A stretch of 64,000 nucleotides of DNA, from assembly GCF_023243075.1 (NCBI RefSeq), contig NZ_JALKFZ020000178.1:1-64000 (forward strand), read 5' to 3'. This stretch comes from Frankia sp. AiPa1 (GTDB taxonomy: Bacteria; Actinomycetota; Actinomycetes; Frankiales; Frankiaceae). Position numbers and translations under genes: made by a program. Shown here one piece after another: positions 43,011 through 52,250 of the stretch. Under the pieces are notes generated by a model that did not search any database, was not told where the DNA came from, and saw nothing but the letters and a program-made list of their open reading frames with translations. The first letter of the stretch is position 1. Each line of letters starts with the position of its first letter.

Positions 43011-44801
43011 ATGACCGTCCAGTACGTGCGGGATGCGCTACCCGGCGCAGGTGCCGGCGACAGCCAGGGAAACACCGGCACGACCGCTCCGACGTCCGGT
43101 TCGACTCCGACGACCAGTCCGACGACCAGTCCGAGGGTGCCGGCGACGTCGAGCGTCTCGGCCGTTGCGATGACCACGCCGGCGCCTACGGAGGTGACGC
43201 GGGCGCATGCCGGTCCGCCACGGATGCGTGCACCGGCACTTGCCGAGCTGACCGCCGGGCAGACCTACGAGACCCACGGCGCGGTGCTCCACCTGATCGG
43301 TGACCATGTCTACAAGCGGCGCAAGCCGGTCGCGACGGGAGTGGGTCCGGGTCCCGATCGGCGGGCTCGGGAGGCGCTGTGTCTGGCCGAGGTGATGCTC
43401 AACCGGCGCCTGGCCCCCGACGTCTACCTGGGCGTCGCCGACCTCTACGACGACGGCGGTGCGCTCGTCGACCATCTCGTGGTGATGCGTCGGATGCCCG
43501 CGAACCGTCAGCTGTCCACCCTGGTGCGCCGCGGGCACCGGGTCGCGCCGTTCCTGCGCTCGGTGGCCCGGGCGCTCGCGGTCTTCCACCAGCGGTGTGA
43601 GACGTCGGCGCGGATCGCCGCGGCCGGGGAGCCGGCGGCGCTCGCGGCGCTGTGGCGCGAGGCGATGGCCGGGATCGTCGCCTACCGGGGCAGCCAGCTC
43701 GACGCCGCCGTCGTCGACGACATCGGTCACCTCGCCCTGCGGTACCTGGCCGGGCGCGGCGAGCTGCTCGCCGAACGCACCCGGGCCGGGTGGATCCGCG
43801 ACGGCCACGGCGACCTGCTCGCCGAGGACATCTTCTGCCTCGATGACGGCCCGCGGATCCTGGACTGCGTCGAGTTCGACCCGCTGCTGCGCTCCGGGGA
43901 CGTCCTCGGCGACGTGGCCTCGCTCGCGATGGACCTCGAACGGCTCGGTGCCGCTGAGGAGGCCGCCGACTTCCTCGAGGCCTACCGGGAGTTCAGCGGC
44001 GAGGTTCACCCCCGCTCCCTGCAGCACTTCTACGTCGCCTACCGCGCGTTCACCCACGCGCGCACGGCCTGTGTACACGGCCAGGGCGACCAGGACGCCC
44101 CGGAACGGGCCCGCCGGCTGCTCGCCGTCGCCCACCGTCACCTGCGGGCGGGGCGGGTGCGTCTCGTCGTGGTCGGTGGCCTGCCCGGCACCGGCAAGAC
44201 GACGCTGGCCAGCCGGCTGGCCGAGACCGGTGACGGCTGGGTCCTGCTGCGCAGCGACATCATCCGCCGTGAGCTCGCCGGCGATCCCACCACCGAGAAC
44301 ACCCCGCCCACCGCGACTGCCACACCCACACCCACACCCACGACCGCGACCGCGACAGGGGCCTTCGGGGCGGATACGGCCAGGGCTCGTGCGGGTGACC
44401 GAACCACGAGCGATGGCGGATTCGGGGTCGGCCGGTACGCCCCCGCGGTCACCGAGGCCACCTATGCCGAGATGCTGCGCCGGGCCCGCGCGGCCCTGTG
44501 CCGCGGCGAGAACGTCGTGCTGGACGCGTCCTGGTCCAGCGCCCGGCTGCGGGCCGAGGCCGCCGACCTCGCCGACGAGGTGAGCGCCGACCTGGTGGAA
44601 CTGCACTGCGTGACGGCCCCGGAGGTCGCCGCCGCGCGCATCGCCCGCCGGATCGGGGCCGGCCCCGGGGCGCGGGAGGCGACCCAGGCGATCGGGGCGG
44701 CGATGGCGGCCCGATCCGACCCGTGGCCGTCCGCGACGGTCATCCGCACCGCCGTGTCCGTCGCCGAGGCGCTGCAGGCCGTGCTGAACCATCTCGACTA
44801 G
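43011..44801 (+). CDS. Aminoglycoside-phosphotransferase-like + P-loop kinase fusion protein (Rv2004c-like)
   Basis: 596 residues. The first half has the phosphotransferase fold (VYKRRKPV...REALCLAEVMLNRRLAPDVYLGV; GDLLAEDIF and ILDCVEFDPLLRSGDVLGDVASLAMDLE). The second half is a zeta-toxin/gluconate-kinase-like P-loop domain with GLPGTGKTTLAS (~387-398), LRSDIIRRELAG and VVLDASWSSARLRAEA. A Thr/Pro repeat (TATPTPTPTTATAT) interrupts it. ATG 43011 is preceded by GGGAGAGG; the first ~60 residues are a low-complexity tail. From memory, the mycobacterial relative (Rv2004c) belongs to the DosR regulon, and here a DevR-type regulator gene is directly convergent. Biochemical role unknown. Confidence 0.82.
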   Translation: MTVQYVRDALPGAGAGDSQGNTGTTAPTSGSTPTTSPTTSPRVPATSSVSAVAMTTPAPTEVTRAHAGPPRMRAPALAELTAGQTYETHGAVLHLIGDHVYKRRKPVATGVGPGPDRRAREALCLAEVMLNRRLAPDVYLGVADLYDDGGALVDHLVVMRRMPANRQLSTLVRRGHRVAPFLRSVARALAVFHQRCETSARIAAAGEPAALAALWREAMAGIVAYRGSQLDAAVVDDIGHLALRYLAGRGELLAERTRAGWIRDGHGDLLAEDIFCLDDGPRILDCVEFDPLLRSGDVLGDVASLAMDLERLGAAEEAADFLEAYREFSGEVHPRSLQHFYVAYRAFTHARTACVHGQGDQDAPERARRLLAVAHRHLRAGRVRLVVVGGLPGTGKTTLASRLAETGDGWVLLRSDIIRRELAGDPTTENTPPTATATPTPTPTTATATGAFGADTARARAGDRTTSDGGFGVGRYAPAVTEATYAEMLRRARAALCRGENVVLDASWSSARLRAEAADLADEVSADLVELHCVTAPEVAAARIARRIGAGPGAREATQAIGAAMAARSDPWPSATVIRTAVSVAEALQAVLNHLD

Positions 44802-44865
44802 ACAACCGCGACCAGCCGCCCCGGCATGGTGCGTGGCACCGAGTCCGAGGCGGTTCTGGCCGCGG

Positions 44866-45501
44866 TTACTTTTCGACGCGGGTGGCGTAGACGGCGGCCT
44901 GGGTACGACTGGACAGCTCCAGCTTCTCCAGGATCGCCGAGACGTAGTTCTTCACGGTCTTCTCGGACAGATGGATGCGCCCGGCGATCTGCCGGTTGGT
45001 CAGGCCCTCGGCGATCAGGACGAGGATCTGCCGTTCCCGCTCGCCGAGGGCGGCAAGCTTGCGGTCCTCCGCCGGGCCCTCGCGCAGCCGGGTCAGCACC
45101 CGCTGGGTGACCGCGGGATCCAGCAACGACCGGCCCGAGGCGATCGTGCGGATCGCCCCGACCAGATCGGTGCCCTTGATCTGTTTGAGCAGGTAGCCGG
45201 CGGCACCGGCCATGATCGCCGCGAACAGCGCGTCGTCGTCGTCATAGGAGGTGAGGATCAGGCAGCCGATCTCCGGATGTGCGCTGCGCAGATCCCGGCA
45301 GACGTCGATGCCGTTGCCGTCCTCCAGGCGGGCGTCGAGCACGGCCACACCCGGGCGGGTGGCCGGGATGCGGCGCAGGGCCTCGGCGGCCGTCGACGCC
45401 TCACCGACCACATCGATGTCCTCGGACTCGGACAGCATCTCCCGGATCCCCCGGCGGACGATTTCATGGTCATCCAGGAGGAAAACCCGTACGGTACTCA
45501 C
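44866..45501 (-). CDS. devR: NarL/LuxR-family response regulator, DevR/DosR-like
   Basis: 211 residues. Receiver: VRVFLLDDHEIVRRGIREML, phospho-acceptor in VAVLDARLEDGNGIDVCRDL, LILTSYDDDDALFAAIMAGAAGYLLKQIKG. Linker AGRSLLDPAVTQRVLTRLR, then LuxR-type HTH (GERERQILVLIAEGLTNRQIAGRIHLSEKTVKNYVSAILEKLELSSRTQAAVYAT). Segment by segment this is very close to mycobacterial DevR (LDxRLxDGNGI, SYxxDxA, IKG, AGRSLLD, EKTVKNYVS). GTG 45501 begins the receiver. No sensor kinase (DevS/DosT) is adjacent, so it is an orphan here. Confidence 0.9.
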   Translation of the reverse strand: MSTVRVFLLDDHEIVRRGIREMLSESEDIDVVGEASTAAEALRRIPATRPGVAVLDARLEDGNGIDVCRDLRSAHPEIGCLILTSYDDDDALFAAIMAGAAGYLLKQIKGTDLVGAIRTIASGRSLLDPAVTQRVLTRLREGPAEDRKLAALGERERQILVLIAEGLTNRQIAGRIHLSEKTVKNYVSAILEKLELSSRTQAAVYATRVEK

Positions 45502-45703
45502 AGGGTGACGATACCGCCCCATCCGGTCGTCCCGGTCATGACAGGCGGGTGACCCGGGCGGCAGCAGGCCCGTCCGTGCCGTCGCGCGGGGCCGCTTCCC
45601 ACCGGCCGCCGCAGCCGCAGCCGCAGCGGCCGGAGGGCGGACCCGGCCAGCCGTGCGCCGACGGTGCACGCCAGCCCGTGATCAGGAGCACGCCAGCCTG
45701 TGA

Positions 45704-48331
45704 TCACAGGCGGTCGACGGCGGTGACCCGCACGACGGCCACCCCGGCCTCGTCGGAGGCGGCCAGGTCGATCTCGGCGCTGATGCCCCAGTCATGGTCG
45801 CCCGCCGGGTCGTCGAAGATCTGCCGGGCCGTCCAGCGCGGCCCGTCCTCGGACAGCAGCAGCATCTTCGGGCCGCGGGCGTCGGCGCCCGTGCCGATCT
45901 CGTCATGCTCGTCGTAGTAGGTCGAGAGCGCCTCCCGCCAGCCATCCGCGTCGAAGGTCGACCCGACGCCACCGGCGCCGACCGGCGGGGGCCCGTCGAG
46001 CTCGCCGAGGGCGTCGTAGCGGCGCAGCGCCGCGAGCTCCACCCGCCGGAACAGCGCGTTGCGGACCAGCACCCGAAACGCCCGGGCGTTGCGGGTGACC
46101 GCCGGCGGCCGCTCGTCCGCCGCCGCGACGCTCAGATGATCAGCCGCACCCCCGGCGCCATCCGCGTCCGGATCGCTCAGGCGCTCCCACTCGTCGAGCA
46201 GGCTCGAGTCGGTCTGGCGCACCAGCTCGCCGAGCCATTCGGTGAGATCCGCGAGCTCTTCGGTGCGGACGTCCTCGGGCACCGTCTGGCGCAGCGCCCG
46301 GTAGGCGTCGGCCAGATAGCGCAACAGCAGCCCCTCCGAGCGGGCCAGGCCGTAGAACGAGACGTACTCGGCGAACGTCATCGCCCGCTCGTACAGCTCG
46401 CGCGCCACCGACTTGGGCGCGAGCTCGTAGTCACCGACCCATGGATGCCCCCGCCGGTAGGTCTCGAACGCGGGCTCCAGCAGCTCGGCGAGCGGCCTGG
46501 GATAGCTGACCTCCTCCAGCAGCTCCATGCGCCGGTCGTACTCGACGCCCTCCGCCTTCATCGCCGCCACCGCCTCGCCCTTGGCCTTGGACAGCTGGGC
46601 GTGCAGCACCTGACGCGGATTGTCCAGCGTCGACTCCAGAACCGAGAGCACGTCGAGGGCGTAGCCGGGGGAGGCGGGGTCGAGCAGTTCGAGCGCGGCC
46701 AGCGCGAACGGCGACAGCGGCTGGTTGAGCGCGAAGTCGAGCTGCAGGTCGACGGTCACCCGCACGTTTCGGCCCAGCTCGTCGGGGGAGTCGAGCTTCT
46801 CCACCACCCCCGCGGCCAGCAGCGCCCGGTAGATCGCGATCGCCCGGCGGATGAGACGACGCTGGGTCGCGGCATCGGAATGGTTGTCGGTGAGCAGATG
46901 GCGCATGGACGCGAACGCGTCCCCGGGCCGGTTGACGACGTTGAGCAGCATCGCGTGCGACACGGTGAACTGGCTGGTCAGCGGCTCCGGCTCGGCGGAG
47001 ACCAGACGTTCGAACGTCGGCTCGCCGTAGCCGACACTGCCCTCGGGCGGCTTCTTGCGCACCACCTTGCGCCGCTTCTTCGGGTCGTCCCCGGCCTTCG
47101 CCAGCGCCTTCAGGTTGTCGATCACATGCTCGGGGGCCTGCACCACCACGTTGCCGACCGTGTCGAACCCGGCCCGCCCCGCCCGCCCGGCGATCTGGTG
47201 GAACTCCCGCGCGGTGAGCAGCCGCACCTTCGACCCGTCGTACTTCGACAGCGCGGTGAACACCACCGTGCGGATCGGCACGTTGATGCCCACCCCGAGG
47301 GTGTCCGTCCCGCAGATCACCTTCAGCAGCCCCGCCTGCGCGAGCTGTTCCACCAGCCGACGGTACTTCGGCAGCATCCCGGCGTGGTGCACCCCGATTC
47401 CGTGACGCACCAGCCGGGAGAGCACCTTCCCGAACCCGGCGGCGAACCGGAACCCGCCGATCGCCGCCGCGATCGCGTCCTTCTCCGCCCGTGACGACAC
47501 GTTCACGCTCATCAGCGCCTGCGCCCGCTCCAACGCCTGCGCCTGGGTGAAGTGCACGACGTACACCGGCGCCTGCCGGGTCTCCAACAGCTCGCCGATC
47601 GTCTCGTGCAACGGAGTCGTCACGAACCGGTAGAACAACGGCACCGGACGCTGCGCCGAACTCACCACCGCCGTCGGCCGCCCGGTCCGCCGGGTCAGGT
47701 CCGCCTCGAACCTCGAGACGTCGCCGAGTGTCGCCGACATCAGCACGAACTGGGTGCGCGGCAGTTCCAGCAGCGGAACCTGCCAGGCCCAGCCCCGATC
47801 GGGGTCGGCGTAGTAGTGGAACTCGTCCATCACGACCTGGCCGACATCCGCGTCCACCCCGTCGCGCAGCGCGATGTTCGCCAGCACCTCCGCGGTGCAG
47901 CAGATGATCGGCGCGCTGTCGTTGACGCTCGCGTCGCCCGTCATCATCCCGACGTTCGACGCCCCGAACATCGCGCACAGCGCGAAGAACTTCTCGCTCA
48001 CCAGCGCCTTGATCGGCGCCGTGTAGAACGTGCGCCGCCCCGCCGCCATCGCCGCGAAGTGCGCCCCCGCCGCCACCAGGCTCTTGCCCGACCCGGTCGG
48101 CGTCGCCAGGATCACGTTCGACCCCGACACGATCTCGATCAGCGCCTCGGACTGCGCCGGATACAGCTCGAGGCCCTGCTCGGACGCCCAGGCGGTGAAC
48201 GCGTCGTACAGGGCGTCGGGATCCGGCGGGGCGGCGGCCGGGCCCGTGGCGGTGGCACCGGACGCCGTCAGCACAGCGGGGGCGGTCGAAGCGGCGGGGG
48301 AGCGCGGCGGAAGGCGGTCGGCGAGTGTCAT
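45704..48331 (-). CDS. Ski2-like DExH helicase with DUF3516 C-terminus
   Basis: 875 residues. Motif I ATPTGSGKS (~75-83), DExH box MDEFHYY, motif III SATLGD, and the second RecA domain GIGVHHAGMLPKYRRLVEQL, ICGTDTLGVGINVPI, QIAGRAGRAGFD. The C-terminal ~450 residues (from KKRRKVVRKKPPEG on) match the DUF3516 region that follows Ski2/Mtr4-like helicases in actinobacteria. Probable RNA helicase in RNA processing or decay. ATG 48331; a 16-codon extension to 48379 is less likely. A small zinc-ribbon-like gene lies 66 bp upstream in the same direction. Confidence 0.9.
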   Translation of the reverse strand: MTLADRLPPRSPAASTAPAVLTASGATATGPAAAPPDPDALYDAFTAWASEQGLELYPAQSEALIEIVSGSNVILATPTGSGKSLVAAGAHFAAMAAGRRTFYTAPIKALVSEKFFALCAMFGASNVGMMTGDASVNDSAPIICCTAEVLANIALRDGVDADVGQVVMDEFHYYADPDRGWAWQVPLLELPRTQFVLMSATLGDVSRFEADLTRRTGRPTAVVSSAQRPVPLFYRFVTTPLHETIGELLETRQAPVYVVHFTQAQALERAQALMSVNVSSRAEKDAIAAAIGGFRFAAGFGKVLSRLVRHGIGVHHAGMLPKYRRLVEQLAQAGLLKVICGTDTLGVGINVPIRTVVFTALSKYDGSKVRLLTAREFHQIAGRAGRAGFDTVGNVVVQAPEHVIDNLKALAKAGDDPKKRRKVVRKKPPEGSVGYGEPTFERLVSAEPEPLTSQFTVSHAMLLNVVNRPGDAFASMRHLLTDNHSDAATQRRLIRRAIAIYRALLAAGVVEKLDSPDELGRNVRVTVDLQLDFALNQPLSPFALAALELLDPASPGYALDVLSVLESTLDNPRQVLHAQLSKAKGEAVAAMKAEGVEYDRRMELLEEVSYPRPLAELLEPAFETYRRGHPWVGDYELAPKSVARELYERAMTFAEYVSFYGLARSEGLLLRYLADAYRALRQTVPEDVRTEELADLTEWLGELVRQTDSSLLDEWERLSDPDADGAGGAADHLSVAAADERPPAVTRNARAFRVLVRNALFRRVELAALRRYDALGELDGPPPVGAGGVGSTFDADGWREALSTYYDEHDEIGTGADARGPKMLLLSEDGPRWTARQIFDDPAGDHDWGISAEIDLAASDEAGVAVVRVTAVDRL

Positions 48332-48397
48332 GGTCCCTCGATCGTGCCTGATGCCACCATCACCGGACACCGCGCCCACGCTGTGGGCCGATGCCGG

Positions 48398-48682
48398 TCA
48401 ACCGGCCATCCGGGCCACCGCGGTCGGTGGTTCGGCCTGCAGGACGCGCCCGGGCGGCCGTTCGTCGCCGAACAGCCAGTAACCACGGTCCTCGCGCAGC
48501 CCCACCTGCGGCGGTGGCTGACACGTTCCGCCCACCCGGTGGGCGTCGAAACCGGTGGTGGCACCGGCGAACGTCGCATGGCAGGTCGGGCAGTGCGCCG
48601 CGGTAAGCGCGGTCCAACGGGCATCGCAGCCGCCGCACGCCAGCAGGATGGGACGGTCGTACTCGCTGTCCCGCCCGGCCAT
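48398..48682 (-). CDS. Small FDxHR-type putative zinc-binding protein
   Basis: 94 residues. CGGCDARWTALTAAHCPTCHATFAG is a CxxC...CxxC ribbon, followed by TGFDAHRVGGTC, the FDxHR signature of a small zinc-binding family seen in actinobacteria and their phages. No further function known. Co-oriented with the helicase downstream (66-bp gap), so probably co-transcribed. Confidence 0.75.
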   Translation of the reverse strand: MAGRDSEYDRPILLACGGCDARWTALTAAHCPTCHATFAGATTGFDAHRVGGTCQPPPQVGLREDRGYWLFGDERPPGRVLQAEPPTAVARMAG

Positions 48683-49171
48683 GAATCCACCCTTCCCCCC
48701 GTAGTCGCACCAGAGCCGTAGTCACAGCAGAGCCGCAGTCGCCCCAGAGCCGCAGTCGCCCCAGACCCGTAGACCGGGATTCTCACCGGTTCGGGATTCG
48801 GACGTCGGCATTTCCCCGGCACGCGGATTTTGTCCCGCGCCAGGACCACACCGGGACCGGCACCATCCGCCCGCATCGTAAACCAAGATAATCAACAGTG
48901 TTGACGCCACTCGGCGTTCACGATCATCGAATCTTCATCAGGAACACGAACCCAGCCTCCACACCAGCATCCGAGATACGAAGATCATAGTGGGGTGGCC
49001 GCGCGGGTCGGCCTGGCGGGGGGCGAAGGAGCGGCTGCACGCCGCGAGGCTCTGTGCGGGTCGCCAGGGCTGTGGGTGTCAGGACGGTGGATGCCAGGAC
49101 GGTGGGTGTCGCCGCCCGGGGGAGCGGCGACGGGAACGGAAACTGTCGGAGCCGCCGGGGAGAATCGAGTC
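48683..49171. other. Divergent intergenic region with palindromic repeat
   Basis: 489 bp between the small zinc-protein gene (leftward) and the polymerase gene (rightward). It carries the 23-bp repeat at 48883-48905. GCCGCAGTC / GCCCCAG short repeats occur at 48705-48770. A GGTGGATGCCAGGACGGTGGGTG repeat-like run precedes the polymerase ATG. No gene. Confidence 0.4.
48883..48905 (+). repeat. 23-bp direct repeat (left copy) with TCAACA-G-TGTTGA palindrome
   Basis: Matches 51971-51993 at 22 of 23 positions; the only difference is the centre base of the palindrome (G here, C there). It is AT-rich in a GC-rich background. The part GATAATCAACA also fits the GATAATnnACA core of actinobacterial dif sites. 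Confidence 0.75.
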
Positions 49172-51226
49172 ATGGTCACGGCCGCGCTGCCCGCCGAGGG
49201 GGCCGACGTCTGCGCGCGGCTGTACGCGGCCGGGTTGCCGCCCCGGTATCCGCTGGCCATGGTGGCCGTGCCGGCGGTCGGCTTCGCGCTCGCGTGGCAG
49301 GACCCGGCGGCCGCCGGGTCGGTGGGTGAGGTCCTCGTGGCGGCCGGCGACGAGCGGGCCGCCGGATGGGTGGCCGAGATCGAGCGACGGGTCGCGCCGC
49401 GGTGGGTGTGGTGGTCGACGCGGCCGTCGGCCGGGCCGCTGCTGGCCGCGGGCCTGCACCGGGTGGCCTGCTGGGACCTGTCCGCCGTGCACCGGCTGTT
49501 GCACGGCGGACGCCGTGGCGACCAGGGCGCGGTGTGGGCGGCGTTCACCGGGCGGCCCGCGCCCCCGCCGCCGGTCCGTCCCACCCGCCCCGTCGTGGCC
49601 GGCCAGCTTGACCTGTGGGACGCCGCCGACGCGGACGTCGACCCCACCACGGGCACCCCGGATGCGAGCGACCCCCCGGCCCGCGCTCCGATCCGCGGGG
49701 TCGGCGCCGGGGCCGCCCGGATTCGGGACGGCGAGCGCCCGGCCGAGCTGGTGGCGGACCAGCCACTCGACGACGGGTGGCCCCAACGGGCGGCGTCACC
49801 GGCCGAAGCACTGCGCCGGGCAGGGGAACTGGCCCGCCGCGCCGTGCGGGTGCAGGAACACCAGGAGCGCGAGCTGCGCCGGTTCGACGATCCCCGGCCC
49901 CGGCCCGGGCCCACACCGCTGGCCGTGCTCACCGCCCGGTCGGAGTCGGCCGCCGAGCTGCTCGCCCGCGAGCTCGAACGCGACGGCCTGCCGCTGGCCA
50001 GGCCGGTCGCCGCGGCGCTGCTCACCGAGCTGATCGGCCCGGCACCCCGCTCCGGCGCCGACGAGCTCGCCGCCCGCCGCGACCGCGACGCCCCCGTCCT
50101 CACCCACCTGCCCCGCCCCGTGGACCTGCGCAACCCCGCCGCGGTCCGCATGGCGCTGCGCAGCGTGGGCATCGACGTTCCCGACACCCGTTCCGGACGG
50201 CTCGAACCGCTGCGCGCCGCGCATCCCGTCGTCGGCGCGTTGCTGGCATGGCGGCGCGCCGAGCGGATCGCCACCACCTACGGCCACCGCTGGCTGGACG
50301 ACCATGTCGGCCCCGACGGGCGGCTGCGCGGCACCTGGCACGGCAGCGACGGAGGTGCCGGGCGGATGACCGCCCAGGCGGGCCTGCACAACCTGCCCGC
50401 CGACCTGCGCGTGGCCGTCGTGGCCGAACCGGGCCGGGTGTTCGTCCGCGCCGACCTCGGCCAGATCGAACCCCGGGTGCTCGCCGTCGTCTCCGGCGAC
50501 CCGGCGCTGGCCCGGGCCACCCAGGCCGACGACATGTACGCCCCCGTCGCCGCGCACCTGGGCCGGCCCCGTGCCGAGGCCAAGGTCGCGATGCTCGCCG
50601 CCATGTACGGCCAGACCACCGGCTCCGCGGGCGAGGCGCTGCGCCGCATGCGCCGCGCATACCCCACGGCGCTGGACTTCCTCGACGCCGCCGACGCCGC
50701 CGGCCGCGACGGACGCGACCTGCGCACCTTCGGCGGGCGGCTGCTCCGCCTGACCCTGGCACCGACCAGCACGGCGCCACTCGCCTCCCCACCCGGTTCC
50801 CCCGGTTCGGGCCGCGGCCTCACCGAACCGGCATGGGACGAGCCCACCCCACCCGCCCCCGGTGCCACCACCGCGCCGGATGAGCCGCCCGCCCCGCCAC
50901 GGTCCGGCGAGCTTTCCTCCTCGGTGGCAGCCCGCACGGCCCGCGGCCGATTCGCCCGCAACGCCGTGGTCCAAGGACCCGCCGCCGAGCTGTTCAAAGC
51001 CTGGGCGGCGACGGTGCGCGCTGAACTGTCCCCCCTCGGCGGCCAGATCGTCCTGTGCCTGCACGACGAGCTGCTGCTGCACGTTCCTCGCGACAGCGCC
51101 CAACCGGCCGTGGACCTGCTCCACCGCACCCTGGCGGCGACCGCCGGCTACTGGGCGGCCGGCAGCGGGGTGCGCCTCGTCGCCGAGGTCTCGGTCCTGC
51201 ACCGCTGGTCCGACGCCCCCCACTGA
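49172..51226 (+). CDS. Family-A DNA polymerase (Pol I-like, lacking 5' nuclease)
   Basis: 684 residues. A degenerate exonuclease-like N-terminal half is followed by a Pol I palm/fingers: RMTAQAGLHNLPADLR, motif A DLGQIEPRVLA (~428), motif B KVAMLAAMYGQTTG (~470) and motif C LCLHDELLLHV (~631). The 5'-3' nuclease domain of Pol I is absent; a stand-alone 5' nuclease gene lies at 59265. A Pro/Ala/Ser-rich insert (50760-50930) splits the palm before ARGRFARNAVVQGPAAELFK. ATG 49172 has GGGGAG upstream. This is the 'bifunctional 3'-5' exonuclease/DNA polymerase' type common in actinobacteria, probably a repair enzyme. It lies between two 23-bp repeats. Confidence 0.88.
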   Translation: MVTAALPAEGADVCARLYAAGLPPRYPLAMVAVPAVGFALAWQDPAAAGSVGEVLVAAGDERAAGWVAEIERRVAPRWVWWSTRPSAGPLLAAGLHRVACWDLSAVHRLLHGGRRGDQGAVWAAFTGRPAPPPPVRPTRPVVAGQLDLWDAADADVDPTTGTPDASDPPARAPIRGVGAGAARIRDGERPAELVADQPLDDGWPQRAASPAEALRRAGELARRAVRVQEHQERELRRFDDPRPRPGPTPLAVLTARSESAAELLARELERDGLPLARPVAAALLTELIGPAPRSGADELAARRDRDAPVLTHLPRPVDLRNPAAVRMALRSVGIDVPDTRSGRLEPLRAAHPVVGALLAWRRAERIATTYGHRWLDDHVGPDGRLRGTWHGSDGGAGRMTAQAGLHNLPADLRVAVVAEPGRVFVRADLGQIEPRVLAVVSGDPALARATQADDMYAPVAAHLGRPRAEAKVAMLAAMYGQTTGSAGEALRRMRRAYPTALDFLDAADAAGRDGRDLRTFGGRLLRLTLAPTSTAPLASPPGSPGSGRGLTEPAWDEPTPPAPGATTAPDEPPAPPRSGELSSSVAARTARGRFARNAVVQGPAAELFKAWAATVRAELSPLGGQIVLCLHDELLLHVPRDSAQPAVDLLHRTLAATAGYWAAGSGVRLVAEVSVLHRWSDAPH

Positions 51227-51915
51227 CCCCCCGACATCGCTCTCCAGCGGCGGAAGCCCCCAGTCGGGGTTCCCGGGGGACAGCCGTTCGTGGAGGTCGG
51301 CGGTCTCGGCGTACACCTCCGGCTGTCCGCGCCGGCGGACGACGACGTTGCCGGCCAGCGCCATCCACCCTCGGGGATGGAGCACCTCGTGCGCGCGCCG
51401 CCAGCCGATCGACGGGTCGACCCAGTGCCATGACGACGCGGCCACGAGAACGTCGAAGCGCCGACCACGGTCATCCCAGTCCTCGAACGTCGACGTCTCG
51501 AGCTCAACGTTGCGGAAGGTGGTGACCGCCGGCGGGCGAGTGCGGCCAATCCCGCGCCGGGTTCGACGGCGGTCACCGGGCAGCCCAGCGCCGCCAGCCC
51601 GCGGGTCGCCTGACCGGTACCGCACCCCACCTCGAAGATCAGGTCATCCACCTGATAGCCGGATTCCTCGCGCAGCTCACGTATCGCCGCCTGCCGCGGT
51701 GTCTCACCCGCGTCGATCATCCCGCCGGGCAGCTCCCAGCGCTGCCGACGGCGGTCGAACACCAGCAGCAGGCGGCCGTCGTCGGTCCAGAGCGCGACCA
51801 AGGACGCCGGCAGCGCAGCGTCGCGCGGTTCGGCGTCCTCGCCGGCCTGGTGGAACGCCACGAGGAGGTTCCCGTTGTCGTCCGCGGCAAGGGGGGCCGG
51901 ATCGCCATCGCTCAT
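51227..51915 (-). pseudogene. Chimeric NUDIX / SAM-methyltransferase pseudogene
   Basis: From ATG 51915 the frame encodes a NUDIX start (LVALWTDDGRLLLVFDRRRQRWELPGGMIDAGETPRQAAIRELREESGY), complete through the Nudix box. After ~85 residues it joins in frame to the middle of a methyltransferase (DLIFEVGCGTGQATRGLAALGCPVTAVEPG). Near 51540 the methyltransferase continues one frame over (FRNVELETSTFEDWDD, FDVLVAASSWHWVDP, ETADLHERLSPGNPDWGLPPLE). It is cut off at about 51230, right at the polymerase stop codon. NUDIX 3' end, methyltransferase 5' end and 3' end are all lost, so this is a deletion scar. A truncated NUDIX protein could still be made. Confidence 0.75.
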
Positions 51916-51970
51916 GCGGGTCAGTATCGGCCTGCCGGAACGCGCCTGCCGCTCCGACCATCGACTCCAT

Positions 51971-51993
51971 CCAAGATAATCAACACTGTTGAC
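51971..51993 (+). repeat. 23-bp direct repeat (right copy) with TCAACA-C-TGTTGA palindrome
   Basis: Same orientation as 48883-48905. Lies 55 bp upstream of the NUDIX start codon (on its 5' side) and 257 bp left of the dif-like site. Confidence 0.75.
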
Positions 51994-52130
51994 GATGTCG
52001 CACCACCTTGATCAACTACCACCACAAAGACCAGCACCTGGGGGAGTCGGGCCTGAAAATCTTTTTGCGCTCCAGCATGCGCCGGCGGCGGTGTTCCAGC
52101 CCGACTGTCGCGCCCCTGGTAACGCTTCTC

Positions 52131-52171
52131 GGCCTCGGGTGGCGCCCTTCGGCGGACTGTCACCCGAGGCC
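52131..52171. terminator. Hairpin, 11-bp arms
   Basis: GGCCTCGGGTG (52131-52141) pairs exactly with CACCCGAGGCC (52161-52171) around a 19-base loop. Function uncertain; could be a terminator or a structured element beside dif. Confidence 0.4.
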
Positions 52172-52250
52172 ACCCACCATGATCATCACATTTGTCGGGG
52201 GCGGCCGGGCGATCATGTAGAGATGATCTTGACCCGCCTGCGGTCCCGCT

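Noticed and set aside
45794..47494. 566-residue plus-strand frame
   Set aside because: Shadow of the DUF3516 helicase gene; Arg/His/Gln-rich without domains.
49796..51625. 609-residue minus-strand frame that begins like a methyltransferase
   Set aside because: Only the part from 51625 to about 51230 has homology; the rest is antisense to the DNA polymerase. Treated as part of the pseudogene.
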